A stretch of 64,000 nucleotides of DNA from Phenylobacterium sp. (GCA_017991675.1 JAGOQB010000002.1:186001-250000), one strand, 5' to 3'. Numbered from the stretch's first letter, positions 24,041 through 33,548 are shown. The notes: generated by a model not told the origin, from the sequence alone. Numbers and translations: made by a program.

Positions 24041-24622
24041 ATGCTTTCGCTTATCCGCCCCGCCGTCGTCTCGATGGCCTTCTTCACCCTGCTGCTGGGC
24101 CTGGCCTATCCGCTAATGATCACCGGCGTCGGCCAGGCCGCCTTTCCGCGGCAGGCCAATGGCAGCCTGGTCGTCGAAGGCGGCAAGGTGGTCGGCTCCG
24201 AACTGGTCGGTCAGAACTTCGCTGCGCCGCGCTATCTGCACCCGCGCCCGTCGGCGGCCGGGGCCGACGGCTACGACGCCGCCGCCTCGTCCGGCTCCAA
24301 TCTCGGCCCGCTCAACCCCGACCTCGCCACGCAGGTCGCCGAACGCGCCGAGGCCCTGCGCGCCGAAGGCGTCAAAGGGACGATCCCGGCCGACGCGGTG
24401 ACCGCCTCCGGCTCGGGTCTCGACCCGGATATCTCGCCGCAATACGCCCTGCTGCAGGCCGACCGCATCGCGCAGGCCCGCGGGGTGGATCCGGGGCTGG
24501 TGCGGGCGCTGTTGCAGAGCCATGTGGAAGGGCGCACCTTCGGCGTCCTCGGCCAGCCGAGGGTCAATGTGCTGATGACCAACCTCGCCCTCGACGCCCG
24601 CTTCCCGCCCCCGACCCGATGA
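24041..24622 (+). CDS. kdpC: K+-transporting ATPase subunit C
   Basis: 193 residues. One N-terminal membrane helix (FFTLLLGLAYPLMITGVGQ) is followed by a periplasmic domain with FPRQANGSL, GSELVGQNF, YLHPRPSAAG and SGSNLGPLNPDL, all typical KdpC motifs, and SGLDPDISPQYA. It is the chaperone-like subunit that increases K+/ATP affinity of the pump. AAGGAGG at 24027-24033 favours ATG 24041 over GTG 24035. The stop overlaps the kdpD start (ATGA). Confidence 0.95.
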   Translation: MLSLIRPAVVSMAFFTLLLGLAYPLMITGVGQAAFPRQANGSLVVEGGKVVGSELVGQNFAAPRYLHPRPSAAGADGYDAAASSGSNLGPLNPDLATQVAERAEALRAEGVKGTIPADAVTASGSGLDPDISPQYALLQADRIAQARGVDPGLVRALLQSHVEGRTFGVLGQPRVNVLMTNLALDARFPPPTR

Positions 24623-27297
24623 CCATGGACGAACCCCGACGCCCGGACCCGGACGCCCTGCTGGCGGCCACCCAGAGACCGGGCCGAGGGCGGCTGAAGG
24701 TGTTCCTCGGGATGTCCCCCGGGTTCGGCAAGACCTTCGAGATGCTGCGCGCCGCTCGCCGCCGAAAGGCGGAGGGCGGCGACGTCGTGGTCGGGGTGGT
24801 AGAAACCCATGGCCGGCGGGAGACGCAGTCGCTGCTGCGCGGGCTGGAGGTGATGGCACGGCGTCCGATCGAGTATCGCGAGCGGACGCTGCTGGAGTTC
24901 GACCTGGACGCGGCCTTGGACCGGCGTCCGCAGTTGCTGCTGGTCGACGAGTACGCCCATTCCAATGCGCCCGGATCGCGCCACGCCAAACGCTGGCAGG
25001 ACGTCGAGGAGCTGCTGGCCGCCGGGATCGACGTCTGGACGACGCTGAACGTGCAGCATCTGGAGAGCCTGCGCGAGGTCGTCTGGAAAATCACCGGCGT
25101 GCGCCAGCGCGAGACGGTGCCCGACAGCGCCCTGTCGCGCGCCGACGAGATCGAGCTGATCGACATTACGCCCTCCGAGCTGCGCGAGCGGATGGCGGAA
25201 GGAAAGGTCTATATCGGCGACACCGCGCGGCTGGCGGCCGAGCGGTTCTTCAAGCCCGAGAACCTGACCGCCCTGCGTGAACTGGCGCTGCGCCGCGCCG
25301 CCCAGACGGTCGACGACCAGCTGATCGGGGCGATGAAGGCCGCCGGCGTCGAGGGGCCGTGGGCCGCCGGCGAGCGGATCCTGGTGCTGGTCGGTCCGGA
25401 CGGGACAGCCGGGGCGCTGGTGCGGACCGGCCGGCGGCTGTCGGACATGATGATGGACGCGCCGTGGATCGTGGCCCACGTCGAGCGACCGAACGCCCCG
25501 CCCGCCCCCGCCGGCGGCCAGGCGCGGCTGAACGAGGCGCTGAAGCTGGGCGAACAGCTGGGCGCGGCGACCGTGGTGCTGACCGGCGACGACCTGGTGG
25601 CCAGCGTGCTCGACTACGCCCGGCGCAACAACGTCACCCAGATCGTGGTCGGCAAGTCGGGGCGCCGCCGCCGCAATCCGTTCCGCCGCTCGCTGATCCG
25701 GGCGCTGCTGGACGAGGCGCAGGGCGCGGCCCTGCACGTGGTCACCGAGCAGGGCGAACCCGACCCGAGCCCGACGCGCCATTCGACGCCGCTGCGGGCG
25801 TGGCCCTGGGCCGGGCATGTCGCGGCCGCGGCCCTGGTGAGCGTCGCCGCCCTGCTGGCCAGCGTCACCTTCCAGGTCGCAGAGACCGCCAACCTGGCGA
25901 TGATCTTCATGCTCAGCGTGCTGGTCAGCGGCCTCGCCTTCGGGCTCTGGCCAGCTCTCACGGCGGCCACGCTGAGCGCCTTCATCTACAACTTCTTCTT
26001 CCTGGAGCCGCGGCTGACGGTGCGCATCGGCCACCCCGCCGACGTGCTGACCTTCGGGGTGTTCTTCGCGGTCGCGGTGACCACCGGCTGGCTGACCGGC
26101 CGCATCCGCGACCAGGCGCGTGCGGTGGCGCAGCGGGCCTCGGCGATCTCGGCGCTGCTGGCCGCCAGCCGCCGCCTCTCCTCGGCCGCCAAGCAGGACG
26201 CCGCGGCCCAGGCCCTGGCCGAACAGCTGGCCGCCGCCACCAGCGGCGCGGCGGTGGTGCTGACCCCTGAGCGCGACGACCTGGCGCTGACCGCCGCCTC
26301 GCCGGCGCTGGACGCCCTGGCGCCCGGCGACATGGCTGCGGCGCGCTGGGCCTGGGAAAAGGGCGAGCCGGCCGGGGCAGGCACCGGCACCCTGCCCAAC
26401 TCCGCCTGGACCTTCCGGCCGCTGCAGGGGGTCAAGGCCCGCGCCGGCGTCGCCGGGGTCGAGCCGCGCGCCCTGGCGGCCGAGGACAACGAACGCTTCG
26501 TCGCCGCCCTGCTGGACCAGGGCGCAGTCGCGCTGGAACGCGCCGAGTTCGCCGCCCAGGCCGCCGACGCCGAGGCGCTGCGCCGCACCGATCGCCTGCG
26601 CGGGGCGCTGCTGAACTCGGTCAGCCACGACCTGCGCACGCCGCTGTCGACGGTGCTGGGCTCGGTCACGACCCTGCTCGACTACGGAAAGTCGTTGAAA
26701 CCCAATGTCCAGCGCGACCTTCTTCAGTCGATCCGCGAGGAGGCCGAGCGGCTGAACCGCTATGTCGGCGACCTGCTGGACATGACCCGGCTGGAAGGCG
26801 GCGCGCTGGTCACCCGTCGCGAATGGGTCGACATCCGCGACGTCCTGCGCGCGGCGGTCGAACGGGTGCAGCGGCGGCTGGACAAGCGCAGCGTGGCGCG
26901 CGACTTCCCCGACCAGCTGTCGATGGTCAAGGCCGACGCATCGCTGCTGGAGCAGGCCCTGGTGAACATCCTCGAGAACGCGATCGCCTACAGCCCCGAC
27001 GGCTCGGCGATTGAGGTCGCCGCCTATGAGGACCGCGGCAACGTGGTGATCTCCATCGAGGACGAGGGCCGCGGCATCCCGACCGAGGAGCTGGAGCGGG
27101 TGTTCGAGAAGTTCCGGCGGATGGAGGAAGCCACCGACCGCGGCAAGGGCGCGGGCCTGGGCCTGGCGATCTCGAAGGGCTTCGTCGAGGCGATGGGCGG
27201 CCGGATCGCCGCCGCCAGCCCGATCCACGACGGACGTGGAACCCGCATCCTGATCAGCCTGCCCAAGGAGCACGTCATGCCGGGACACATGCTGTGA
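24619..27297 (+). CDS. kdpD: Potassium-responsive sensor histidine kinase
   Basis: 892 residues, full length. Domains in order: KdpD N-terminal ATP-binding domain with Walker A GMSPGFGKT (31-39) and LLLVDEYAH; a universal-stress-protein-like region (about 250-370); four membrane helices (DUF4118) around 400-490; a GAF-like region; HisKA with NSVSHDLRTPLSTVLG and phospho-acceptor His near 670; then the ATPase domain with NILENAIAYSP, DEGRGIP and GAGLGLAIS. It senses low K+ or osmotic stress and phosphorylates KdpE. It starts inside the kdpC stop (ATGA) and ends overlapping kdpE (GTGA). Confidence 0.95.
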   Translation: MTMDEPRRPDPDALLAATQRPGRGRLKVFLGMSPGFGKTFEMLRAARRRKAEGGDVVVGVVETHGRRETQSLLRGLEVMARRPIEYRERTLLEFDLDAALDRRPQLLLVDEYAHSNAPGSRHAKRWQDVEELLAAGIDVWTTLNVQHLESLREVVWKITGVRQRETVPDSALSRADEIELIDITPSELRERMAEGKVYIGDTARLAAERFFKPENLTALRELALRRAAQTVDDQLIGAMKAAGVEGPWAAGERILVLVGPDGTAGALVRTGRRLSDMMMDAPWIVAHVERPNAPPAPAGGQARLNEALKLGEQLGAATVVLTGDDLVASVLDYARRNNVTQIVVGKSGRRRRNPFRRSLIRALLDEAQGAALHVVTEQGEPDPSPTRHSTPLRAWPWAGHVAAAALVSVAALLASVTFQVAETANLAMIFMLSVLVSGLAFGLWPALTAATLSAFIYNFFFLEPRLTVRIGHPADVLTFGVFFAVAVTTGWLTGRIRDQARAVAQRASAISALLAASRRLSSAAKQDAAAQALAEQLAAATSGAAVVLTPERDDLALTAASPALDALAPGDMAAARWAWEKGEPAGAGTGTLPNSAWTFRPLQGVKARAGVAGVEPRALAAEDNERFVAALLDQGAVALERAEFAAQAADAEALRRTDRLRGALLNSVSHDLRTPLSTVLGSVTTLLDYGKSLKPNVQRDLLQSIREEAERLNRYVGDLLDMTRLEGGALVTRREWVDIRDVLRAAVERVQRRLDKRSVARDFPDQLSMVKADASLLEQALVNILENAIAYSPDGSAIEVAAYEDRGNVVISIEDEGRGIPTEELERVFEKFRRMEEATDRGKGAGLGLAISKGFVEAMGGRIAAASPIHDGRGTRILISLPKEHVMPGHML

Positions 27298-27983
27298 GCG
27301 CCAGCCGCCCCCGCATCCTGGTCATCGACGACGAACCGCAGATCCACCGGTTCCTGCAGCCGGCGCTGGAGGCGGCCGGCTACGAGCCCGTGCGCGCCGA
27401 CACCGCCGCCGACGGCCTGAAGGAGATCGCCCGCAAGGCGCCCGACGCCGTGGTGCTGGACCTCGGCCTGCCCGACTTCGACGGCAAGGAGGCGCTGACC
27501 CGCGCGCGCGCCTTCTACGATGGTCCGATCATCGTGCTCTCGGCCCGCGACAAGGAGACCGAGAAGATCGACACCCTCGACATGGGGGCCGACGACTATG
27601 TGGAAAAGCCTTTTGGAGTCGGGGAGTTGCTGGCGCGGCTTCGCGTCGCCCTGCGCCATCGACTGAAATCCGCCGGGGCCGAGCCGGTGGTGACGGCTGG
27701 CGACTTGACCGTCGACCTGGTCAAGCGGCTGGTGACCCGCGCCGGCCACGCCATCCGCCTGTCGCCGAAGGAATACGACCTGCTGGCGCAGCTGGTCTCC
27801 GGCGGCGGCAAGGTGGTCACCCACCGCCAGCTGCTGACCGCCGTCTGGGGCCCGGCCCACGAGGCCGACGTCCAGTATCTGCGCGTGTTCGTCGCCCAGC
27901 TGCGCCAAAAGGTCGAGCCGGACCCGGCGGCCCCGACCCTGATCACCACCGAGCCCGGGGTCGGCTATCGCTGGACCGGCTGA
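27294..27983 (+). CDS. kdpE: Response regulator of the kdp operon, OmpR type
   Basis: 229 residues. Receiver domain with acidic pocket DDE (12-14), phosphorylation Asp near 56 in VVLDLGLPDFDG, and the Lys in DYVEKPF. The C-terminal winged helix covers residues about 130-229 (RLSPKEYDLLAQL; VWGPAHEADVQYLRVFVAQL). It activates kdpFABC transcription after phosphorylation by KdpD. The GTG start overlaps the kdpD stop. The last 19 bases overlap the convergent YdcF-family gene. Confidence 0.95.
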   Translation: MSASRPRILVIDDEPQIHRFLQPALEAAGYEPVRADTAADGLKEIARKAPDAVVLDLGLPDFDGKEALTRARAFYDGPIIVLSARDKETEKIDTLDMGADDYVEKPFGVGELLARLRVALRHRLKSAGAEPVVTAGDLTVDLVKRLVTRAGHAIRLSPKEYDLLAQLVSGGGKVVTHRQLLTAVWGPAHEADVQYLRVFVAQLRQKVEPDPAAPTLITTEPGVGYRWTG

Positions 27984-28480
27984 AGCGCGCCGCGCTTGGT
28001 CAGGGCCAGCACCCCGTCATAGGGGATCGCCGGGATCTCCCGCAGCCGCATCCGCCACCAGGCGCCCCAGCCCATCTGGCGCGGCCCGGCCAGCACCGAG
28101 CCGTCCGTGCTGGCGACACCGAGCGCCGCAAAGCACAGCCGCGTGCGCGGGGTGTGATAGCTGTCGGTGCAGACGATCACGCCAGGCAGACCAAGCGCGC
28201 GGACATATCGCGCGGCGGCGACGACGGTCTGCAAGGTGTCGAGGCTGTCCTCGTCCAGCACCATCCGGTCAGCCCCCAGCCCCATGGCGGTCAGCCGGTC
28301 GGCCATGATCGAGGCCTCGGAGGGTCCATAGCGGCCGACGCCGCCGGAACAGAACACCGGGCTGGCAGGATGCGCCTCGGCCAACCGGAAACCGCCCTTG
28401 ATGCGGCGGATCAGGGCGGGGCTGGCCTGACCGTCCGGGCGGACGGCGGCGCCGAGGATGACGATGAGAGGATCGGACAC
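27965..28480 (-). CDS. YdcF/DUF218 family protein
   Basis: 171 residues: LIVILGAAVRPDGQASPALI at the start, then SPVFCSGGVGRYGPSEASIM, DEDSLDTLQTVVAAARYVRA and GVIVCTDSYHTPRTRLCF, the ordered blocks of the ElyC/SanA/YdcF (DUF218) family. Members act in envelope polysaccharide or peptidoglycan metabolism, or bind S-adenosylmethionine; which applies here is unknown. No signal peptide or membrane anchor is visible. It ends within the 3' end of kdpE on the other strand. Confidence 0.85.
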   Translation of the reverse strand: MSDPLIVILGAAVRPDGQASPALIRRIKGGFRLAEAHPASPVFCSGGVGRYGPSEASIMADRLTAMGLGADRMVLDEDSLDTLQTVVAAARYVRALGLPGVIVCTDSYHTPRTRLCFAALGVASTDGSVLAGPRQMGWGAWWRMRLREIPAIPYDGVLALTKRGALQPVQR

Positions 28481-28513
28481 GCGCCGGAGAATGGCGACGC
28501 GCGGCCGTCGACG

Positions 28514-28837
28514 CTAGGCCCCGGCGTTCATCGGCGGGCGGTATTCCTCAAGCAGGTCCTCTTGCTCGGCCAAACGCACGGCGCTGCGCACGTTGAGACG
28601 GGTCAGCACGTCGGCGTCGTCGCCATAGGTGTCGCGCGCATAGGCCAGCTGCTCGCGCCAGGCGATCCGGGCCAGGCTGTCGGTCTCGCCGACGAACAGA
28701 ATGTCGATCCCGCGATCGGCCGGCTTGCAGATCACGTAGTTCGCGCCGGCCGGCGGCAGGACGCGATCCTCCTCCAGGGCCGAATACCGATAAAGGGCGC
28801 CGGACTTACCAGCGATTTCGACGTGACGACGGGTCAA
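28514..28837 (-). CDS. Hypothetical protein
   Basis: About 107 residues if started at TTG 28837, which has GGAG seven bases upstream. The core reads VEIAGKSGALYRYSALEEDR, then VLPPAGANYVICKPADRGID, then ILFVGETDSLARIAWREQLA, an alpha-beta protein with no cysteine-rich or membrane features. I do not recognise a named family, but the GAxYRY...LPPAGANY pattern looks conserved rather than random. The frame stays open to 29269; ATG at 29002 would give 163 residues with a low-complexity head, which I think is non-native. It lies just before YdcF on the same strand. Confidence 0.55.
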   Translation of the reverse strand: MTRRHVEIAGKSGALYRYSALEEDRVLPPAGANYVICKPADRGIDILFVGETDSLARIAWREQLAYARDTYGDDADVLTRLNVRSAVRLAEQEDLLEEYRPPMNAGA

Positions 28838-29041
28838 CCCACGCTCCGGACCTGTAGGCGCTTGATCAGGGGTCGGACTGAGCCGGCCCGGCCCCCTTAG
28901 GGCCTGCGACTTGGGCGAAATCTTGGCCGCCGAGTGCGACCTAGGATCACCTTGTCGCGAGACGCATTTGATATGCTGGCGCCACGGAACAACCTTCGCC
29001 ATAATGCGTTCGGCGTGTTGAGGCGGCTCTGCTAGGTTCAA

Positions 29042-29064
29042 GCTTGAGGCGTTTCGACTCAAGC
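29042..29064 (+). other. Stem-loop in the mlaE leader
   Basis: GCTTGAG (29042-29048) pairs exactly with CTCAAGC (29058-29064) across a nine-base loop, 32 bases before the mlaE start. There is no T-run, so it is more likely a leader feature than a terminator. Nothing else is seen in 28838-29096 except possible divergent promoters. Confidence 0.35.
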
Positions 29065-29096
29065 CGACGCCAGCTGACGAGGCCCGACGCGAGCCG

Positions 29097-30212
29097 ATGG
29101 AACGACCCGCCGATTTCAGCGTGATGGAGACCGATGGCGGCCGCCGGGCGGTGCTGTCGGGCGATTGGACGGCGTCGGCGGCCGGCGACGCGGTGAGCCG
29201 CCTAGTGGCCGCCGTCCGCAGCGAGCAGCTCTCCGGGATGGACCTGACGCCGATCCGCCGGCTCGACACCGCCGGGGCCTATGGGATCCTGCGCGCCGTC
29301 GCCGACCATGCGGTCGCCGACCACATCGAGGCGCGCCCCGAGACCCACCGACTGCTCGAGCTGGTCGCCGCCGCCGCCCGTAACAAGCCGGGCAAGCGCC
29401 AGGAGCCGCGCGGGTTCTACGAGCTGGCGATCCGCACCGGGCGCGGGGTGTTCAACCTCGGCGCCGAAATCTTCGAGACCATGGTGTTCGTCGGCCACCT
29501 GCTGGTGGTCGTCGGCCGCACGATCGCCAATCCGGCGCGCATCCGCTGGGCCGCCTGCGTGTCCCTGGCCGAGCGGGCCGGGCTGGACGCGATCCCGATC
29601 GTCACCCTCACCTCGTTCTTCATCGGCGCCGTCGTCGGACTGCTGGGCGCCAACATGTTGCGGCAGTTCGGGGCCGAGGTGTTCGCCGTCGAACTGATCG
29701 GCATCGCCGTGTTCCGCGAGTTCAACATCCTGATCACCGCCATCCTGCTGGCGGGCCGCTCGGCCTCGGCCTTCGCCGCCGAGATCGGGTCGATGAAGAT
29801 GAACCAGGAGGTCGACGCCATGAAGGTGATGGGCGTCGATCCATTCGAGGCACTGGTCTTTCCGCGCTTCGCCGCCCTGCTGACGATCATTCCGCTGCTG
29901 ACCTTCGTGGCGACGATTTCCGGCCTGGTCGGCGGCATGGTGGTGACCTGGACGGTGCTCGACCTCGGCCCGTCGTTCTTCCTGCAGCGGATCCTGGACA
30001 ATGTAGGGCCGACGCATTTCTGGATCGGGCTGTCGAAGGCGCCGATCATGGCCGCGGTGATCGCCGGCATCGGCTGCCGCCAGGGCATGGAGGTCGGCGG
30101 CGACGTGGAGTCGCTCGGCCGCCGGGTCACCGCCGCCGTCGTGCACGCGATCTTCGCGATCATCCTGATCGATGCGGTCTTCGCGCTGATCTACATGCAG
30201 TTGGATATCTAA
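29097..30212 (+). CDS. mlaE: MlaE-family ABC transporter permease with N-terminal STAS-like domain
   Basis: 371 residues. Residues 1-95 resemble a STAS/MlaB-like domain (GDWTASAAGDAVSRL; GMDLTPIRRLDTAGAYGIL). The remainder is the MlaE permease: a helix from about 125, then PIVTLTSFFIGAVVGLLGAN, EFNILITAILLAGRSASAFA, AEIGSMKMNQEVDAMKVMGV and FPRFAALLTIIPLLTF. The conserved EIGxMKxxxEIDAL-type motif is clear. Fusion to a STAS part replaces the separate MlaB subunit. It moves phospholipid through the inner membrane with MlaF and MlaD. It is the first gene of a four-gene operon. Confidence 0.9.
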   Translation: MERPADFSVMETDGGRRAVLSGDWTASAAGDAVSRLVAAVRSEQLSGMDLTPIRRLDTAGAYGILRAVADHAVADHIEARPETHRLLELVAAAARNKPGKRQEPRGFYELAIRTGRGVFNLGAEIFETMVFVGHLLVVVGRTIANPARIRWAACVSLAERAGLDAIPIVTLTSFFIGAVVGLLGANMLRQFGAEVFAVELIGIAVFREFNILITAILLAGRSASAFAAEIGSMKMNQEVDAMKVMGVDPFEALVFPRFAALLTIIPLLTFVATISGLVGGMVVTWTVLDLGPSFFLQRILDNVGPTHFWIGLSKAPIMAAVIAGIGCRQGMEVGGDVESLGRRVTAAVVHAIFAIILIDAVFALIYMQLDI

Positions 30213-31031
30213 GTGGCGGATTTGGCGGACCAATCCCTGCTCGACGACGACCGCCCGGCCATCGAGGTCCGCGGCCTGCGCTCGCAGTTCGGCGACCATG
30301 TGGTGCACGACAATCTCGACCTGACCGTCGAGCGCGGCGAAGTCCTGGGCGTGGTCGGCGGCTCGGGCACGGGCAAGTCGGTGCTGCTCAACTCGATCAT
30401 CGGCCTGCGCCAGCCGGACGCCGGAACGGTCAAGGTGCTGGGCCAGGACATCCAGCGCACCAGCCGCCGCCGCTGGTCGGAGATCGAACGCTGCTGGGGG
30501 GTGTTGTTCCAGCAAGGGGCGCTGTTCTCGAACCTGACCGTGCGCGAGAACGTCGCCGCGCCGATGTACGAGCACACCAAGCTGCCCCGCCGCGTGGTGC
30601 ACGAGCTGGCCGACCTGAAGATCGCGCTGGTCGGCCTGCGCCCCGGCGCCGGCGACCTGAAGCCGGCCGAACTGTCCGGCGGCATGCGCAAGCGCGCCGG
30701 CCTGGCCCGAGCCCTGGCCCTGGACCCGCAGCTGCTGTTCCTGGACGAGCCGACCGCGGGCCTGGATCCGATCGGCGCCGGCGCCTTCGACGAGCTGATC
30801 CGCGACCTGTCCGACAGCCTCGACCTGACGGTGTTCATGATCACCCACGACCTCGACACGCTCTACTCGATCACCGACCGCGTGGCCGTCCTGGCCGACA
30901 AGCACGTGGTCGAGGTGGCGCCCGTCGCCGAGCTTGAGCGTTCACAGCATCCGTGGATCCAAGAGTACTTCCTTGGACCGCGCGGCCGCGCCGCGGCCGT
31001 TGCGGCCCATAGAGCCGGGAAACCCGCCTGA
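30213..31031 (+). CDS. mlaF: MlaF-family ABC transporter ATPase
   Basis: 272 residues, GTG start directly after the mlaE stop. Walker A GGSGTGKS near 47-54, Q-loop LFQQGALFSNL, signature LSGGMRKRAGLARALAL, Walker B LLFLDEPTAGLDP and the switch His in MITHDLDTL are all intact. It drives phospholipid trafficking by the Mla complex. The stop overlaps the mlaD start (ATG within TGATGG). Confidence 0.94.
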   Translation: MADLADQSLLDDDRPAIEVRGLRSQFGDHVVHDNLDLTVERGEVLGVVGGSGTGKSVLLNSIIGLRQPDAGTVKVLGQDIQRTSRRRWSEIERCWGVLFQQGALFSNLTVRENVAAPMYEHTKLPRRVVHELADLKIALVGLRPGAGDLKPAELSGGMRKRAGLARALALDPQLLFLDEPTAGLDPIGAGAFDELIRDLSDSLDLTVFMITHDLDTLYSITDRVAVLADKHVVEVAPVAELERSQHPWIQEYFLGPRGRAAAVAAHRAGKPA

Positions 31032-31969
31032 TGGAAAAAGACGCCAACTACGCCCTGGTGGGCTTTTCGACCCTGCTGCTGGTGACCGGCCTGCTGATCT
31101 TCGTGGTCTGGCTGGCGCGGCTGAGCTTCGCCCAGGACTACGATGTCTACGACATCATCTTCCAGGGGCCGGTGCGGGGCCTGACCCAGGGCGGCGAAGT
31201 GCATTTCAACGGCATCAAGGTCGGCGAGGTGACCAAGATCCAGCTCGACCCGGCCGATCCGAACCGCGTCATCGCCCGCGCGCGCGTCACCTCCGACGTG
31301 CCGATCCGGGTCGACTCCTACGCGACGCTGGAGCCGCAGGGCATCACCGGCATCAACTATGTGCAGATCACCGCCGGATCGCCGGCCAAGCGGCTGCTGA
31401 AGGACACCGTCGATCCCGGCAAGGTGCCTAAGCTGCGCACCCAGCGCAGCGCGCTGTCGGACCTGCTGGAAGGCGGCGGCACCGTGCTGACCCGTACGGT
31501 CGAGGCGCTGGATCGCGTCAACCGCGTGCTTTCCGACGAGAACATCAAGACCGTCAGCGCCGCGATCGCCGACACCCAGGCGGTGACCGCCGAACTGCGC
31601 GAACGCAAGGCGATGATCGCCGACGCCCAGAAGGCGCTGCAGAACATCGACGCCGCCGCCGCCCAGATCGCCGAACTCAGCAAGTCGAGCCAGACGCTGG
31701 TCGACGGCGAAGGCAAGCGCACCCTGGCCAACCTGGCCGACGCCGCCGGCGAGGCCCAGGTCGCGGCCAAGGACATCCGCGCCATGGTCCAGCGGCTGGA
31801 CGCCCCGACCAACGACTTTGCGACCAACGGCCTGCCGCAGCTCACCTCGGCCATCCAGTCCCTGCAGCAGACCGCCGATTCCCTGGACCGGCTGATCCGC
31901 GACGTCGAAGCCAACCCCCGCGGCCTGGTCGGCAAGTCCCCGGCCCAGGAGCTCAAGGTCAAGCCATGA
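31031..31969 (+). CDS. mlaD: MlaD-family MCE protein
   Basis: 312 residues. One N-terminal membrane helix (FSTLLLVTGLLIFVVWLARL), then a single MCE domain (GPVRGLTQGGEVHFNGIKVG; ATLEPQGITGINYVQI), then a long alpha-helical and coiled-coil tail rich in A, D, Q and E (residues about 140-290). It forms a periplasmic hexameric lipid-shuttling ring on the MlaE permease. It overlaps its neighbours at both ends. Confidence 0.92.
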   Translation: MEKDANYALVGFSTLLLVTGLLIFVVWLARLSFAQDYDVYDIIFQGPVRGLTQGGEVHFNGIKVGEVTKIQLDPADPNRVIARARVTSDVPIRVDSYATLEPQGITGINYVQITAGSPAKRLLKDTVDPGKVPKLRTQRSALSDLLEGGGTVLTRTVEALDRVNRVLSDENIKTVSAAIADTQAVTAELRERKAMIADAQKALQNIDAAAAQIAELSKSSQTLVDGEGKRTLANLADAAGEAQVAAKDIRAMVQRLDAPTNDFATNGLPQLTSAIQSLQQTADSLDRLIRDVEANPRGLVGKSPAQELKVKP

Positions 31970-32583
31970 ACGCCCTGAAGCGCACCCTCTCCGCCCTCGG
32001 CCTCGCCGTCGCCGCGATCGCCCTCGCCGGCTGCATCACCCTGCTGCCGGACGAGAAGCCGGCCCAGCTTTATCGGTTTTCGGGAGACATCCAGCCGGCC
32101 GCCCCCAGCCAGGCGGCGCCGTTCACGGTGGCGCGCCTGGGCGGGATCTTCGTGCAAGCCGCCGGCAACGACCGCATGCTGACCATGACCGGCAGCCGGG
32201 CGGCCTATATCGCCGACTCCCGATGGGTCTCGCCGGCCTCGGTGCTGTTCAACGAGGCGCTGTCACGGGCCTTCGACACCGACGTCGGGCCGGCCCGACT
32301 GCTGACCCGCGGCGATTTCAGCAAGGCCGACTACGTGCTGCGCGTGGACGTCACCGAGTTCGAGGCGGTCTATGACCAGGGCCCCCGGGCCGCTCCTGAG
32401 GTGCTGGTGTCGCTGCGCGCGACCCTCACCGGCGCCGACCGTCAGCTGGCCGGCTCGAAGGCCTTCGAGATCCGCGTGCGGGCCAGCGACAACCGAGTCG
32501 CCGCGATCGTCGCGGCCTATGACCAGGCGGTGGGCCAGGCGCTGGGCGAACTGGTCGCCTGGACCAACAACCGAGGGGTTTAG
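31966..32583 (+). CDS. ABC-type transport auxiliary lipoprotein (PqiC-like)
   Basis: 205 residues. Lipoprotein signal with lipobox LAGC (Cys near residue 23). The rest has the ABC_trans_aux pattern: QLYRFSGDIQPA, DSRWVSPASVLFNEALSRAF, RGDFSKADYVLRVDVTEFEA and a C-terminal helix FEIRVRASDNRVAAIVAAYD ending in VAWTNN. It probably serves as the outer-membrane-side partner of the MCE system. It overlaps the mlaD stop (ATGA) and ends two bases from the convergent folD stop. Confidence 0.85.
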   Translation: MNALKRTLSALGLAVAAIALAGCITLLPDEKPAQLYRFSGDIQPAAPSQAAPFTVARLGGIFVQAAGNDRMLTMTGSRAAYIADSRWVSPASVLFNEALSRAFDTDVGPARLLTRGDFSKADYVLRVDVTEFEAVYDQGPRAAPEVLVSLRATLTGADRQLAGSKAFEIRVRASDNRVAAIVAAYDQAVGQALGELVAWTNNRGV

Positions 32584-32585
32584 GC

Positions 32586-33476
32586 CTAGAGCCCGGCGAT
32601 GCGCTTGGCGGCGGTGACGGTGTTCTGCAGCAGGCACGCCACCGTCATCAGGCCGACGCCGCCCGGCACCGGGGTGATGTGGCCGGCCACGGCGAGCGCT
32701 TCCTTGTAGGCCACGTCGCCGACCAGCTTGGTCTTGCCCGCGGCGGCCTTGACCGGATCGCGGAACGGCACGCGGTTGATGCCCACGTCGATCACCGTGG
32801 CGCCCGGCTTGATCCAGTCGGCCTTGACCATCTGCGGGCGGCCGACGGCGGCCACTAGGATGTCGGCTTCACGGCAGACGGCGGCCAGGTCCTTCGTGCG
32901 CGAATGGGCGATGGTCACCGTGCAGTCGGCGGCCAGCAGCAGCTGCGCCACCGGCTTGCCGACCAGCACCGAGCGGCCGATGACGACGGCGCGCTTGCCG
33001 GTCAGGTCGCCCAGCGTCTCGCGGAGCAGGAGCATGCAGCCCAGCGGCGTGCAGGGCACCAGCGACGGCAGCCCCTGGGCCAGCCGGCCAGCGTTGACGA
33101 CGTGCAGGCCGTCGACGTCCTTGGCCGGATCGATGGTCTCGATGACCGCCTTTTCGTCCAGCCCCTTGGGCAGCGGCAGCTGCACCAGGATGCCGTGGAT
33201 CGTGGGATCGCCGTTGAGCTGGCGCACCAGGGCCAGCAGCTCGTCCTGGCTGACATCAGCCGGCAGGCGATGAGTGACTGAGTGCATGCCGGCGGCCTTG
33301 GAATGTTCGCCCTTGGAGCGGACATAGACCTGGCTGGCGGGATCCTCGCCGACCAACACCACCGCCAGGCCGGGCTGCAGGCCGTGCTGAGCCTTGAGCG
33401 CAGCCACCTCCTGCGCCACCTCGGCGCGAAGGCGCTCGGCCGTGACCTTGCCGTCGATGATCTGGGCCTGGGACAT
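32586..33476 (-). CDS. folD: Bifunctional methylenetetrahydrofolate dehydrogenase/cyclohydrolase
   Basis: 296 residues, normal FolD length. It interconverts 5,10-methylene-THF and 10-formyl-THF, using NADP+ for the first step. [14 protein letters not shown] near residue 52 holds the catalytic Lys; [44 protein letters not shown] (cofactor loop) and [18 protein letters not shown] are all present in order. A start ATG at 33476 is preceded by AGGAG. It is read alone, with no evident operon partner. Confidence 0.96.
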   Translation of the reverse strand: MSQAQIIDGKVTAERLRAEVAQEVAALKAQHGLQPGLAVVLVGEDPASQVYVRSKGEHSKAAGMHSVTHRLPADVSQDELLALVRQLNGDPTIHGILVQLPLPKGLDEKAVIETIDPAKDVDGLHVVNAGRLAQGLPSLVPCTPLGCMLLLRETLGDLTGKRAVVIGRSVLVGKPVAQLLLAADCTVTIAHSRTKDLAAVCREADILVAAVGRPQMVKADWIKPGATVIDVGINRVPFRDPVKAAAGKTKLVGDVAYKEALAVAGHITPVPGGVGLMTVACLLQNTVTAAKRIAGL

Positions 33477-33548
33477 GCGCTCTCCTGGGGGTCGGAACTG
33501 GCGCAGCCAGTACCTGTTCAGCCGGCGCCACGCAATGCGGCGTTGCGC

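Noticed and set aside
24271..27288. 1005-codon open frame antisense to kdpD
   Set aside because: It is the codon-position shadow of a clear KdpD on the other strand; the translation is low-complexity, rich in R, A, G and Q, without domains.
28838..29269. Longer version of the 28514 hypothetical protein
   Set aside because: The extra N-terminus is serine- and arginine-rich, lacks a good ribosome-binding site and overlaps the mlaE start region.
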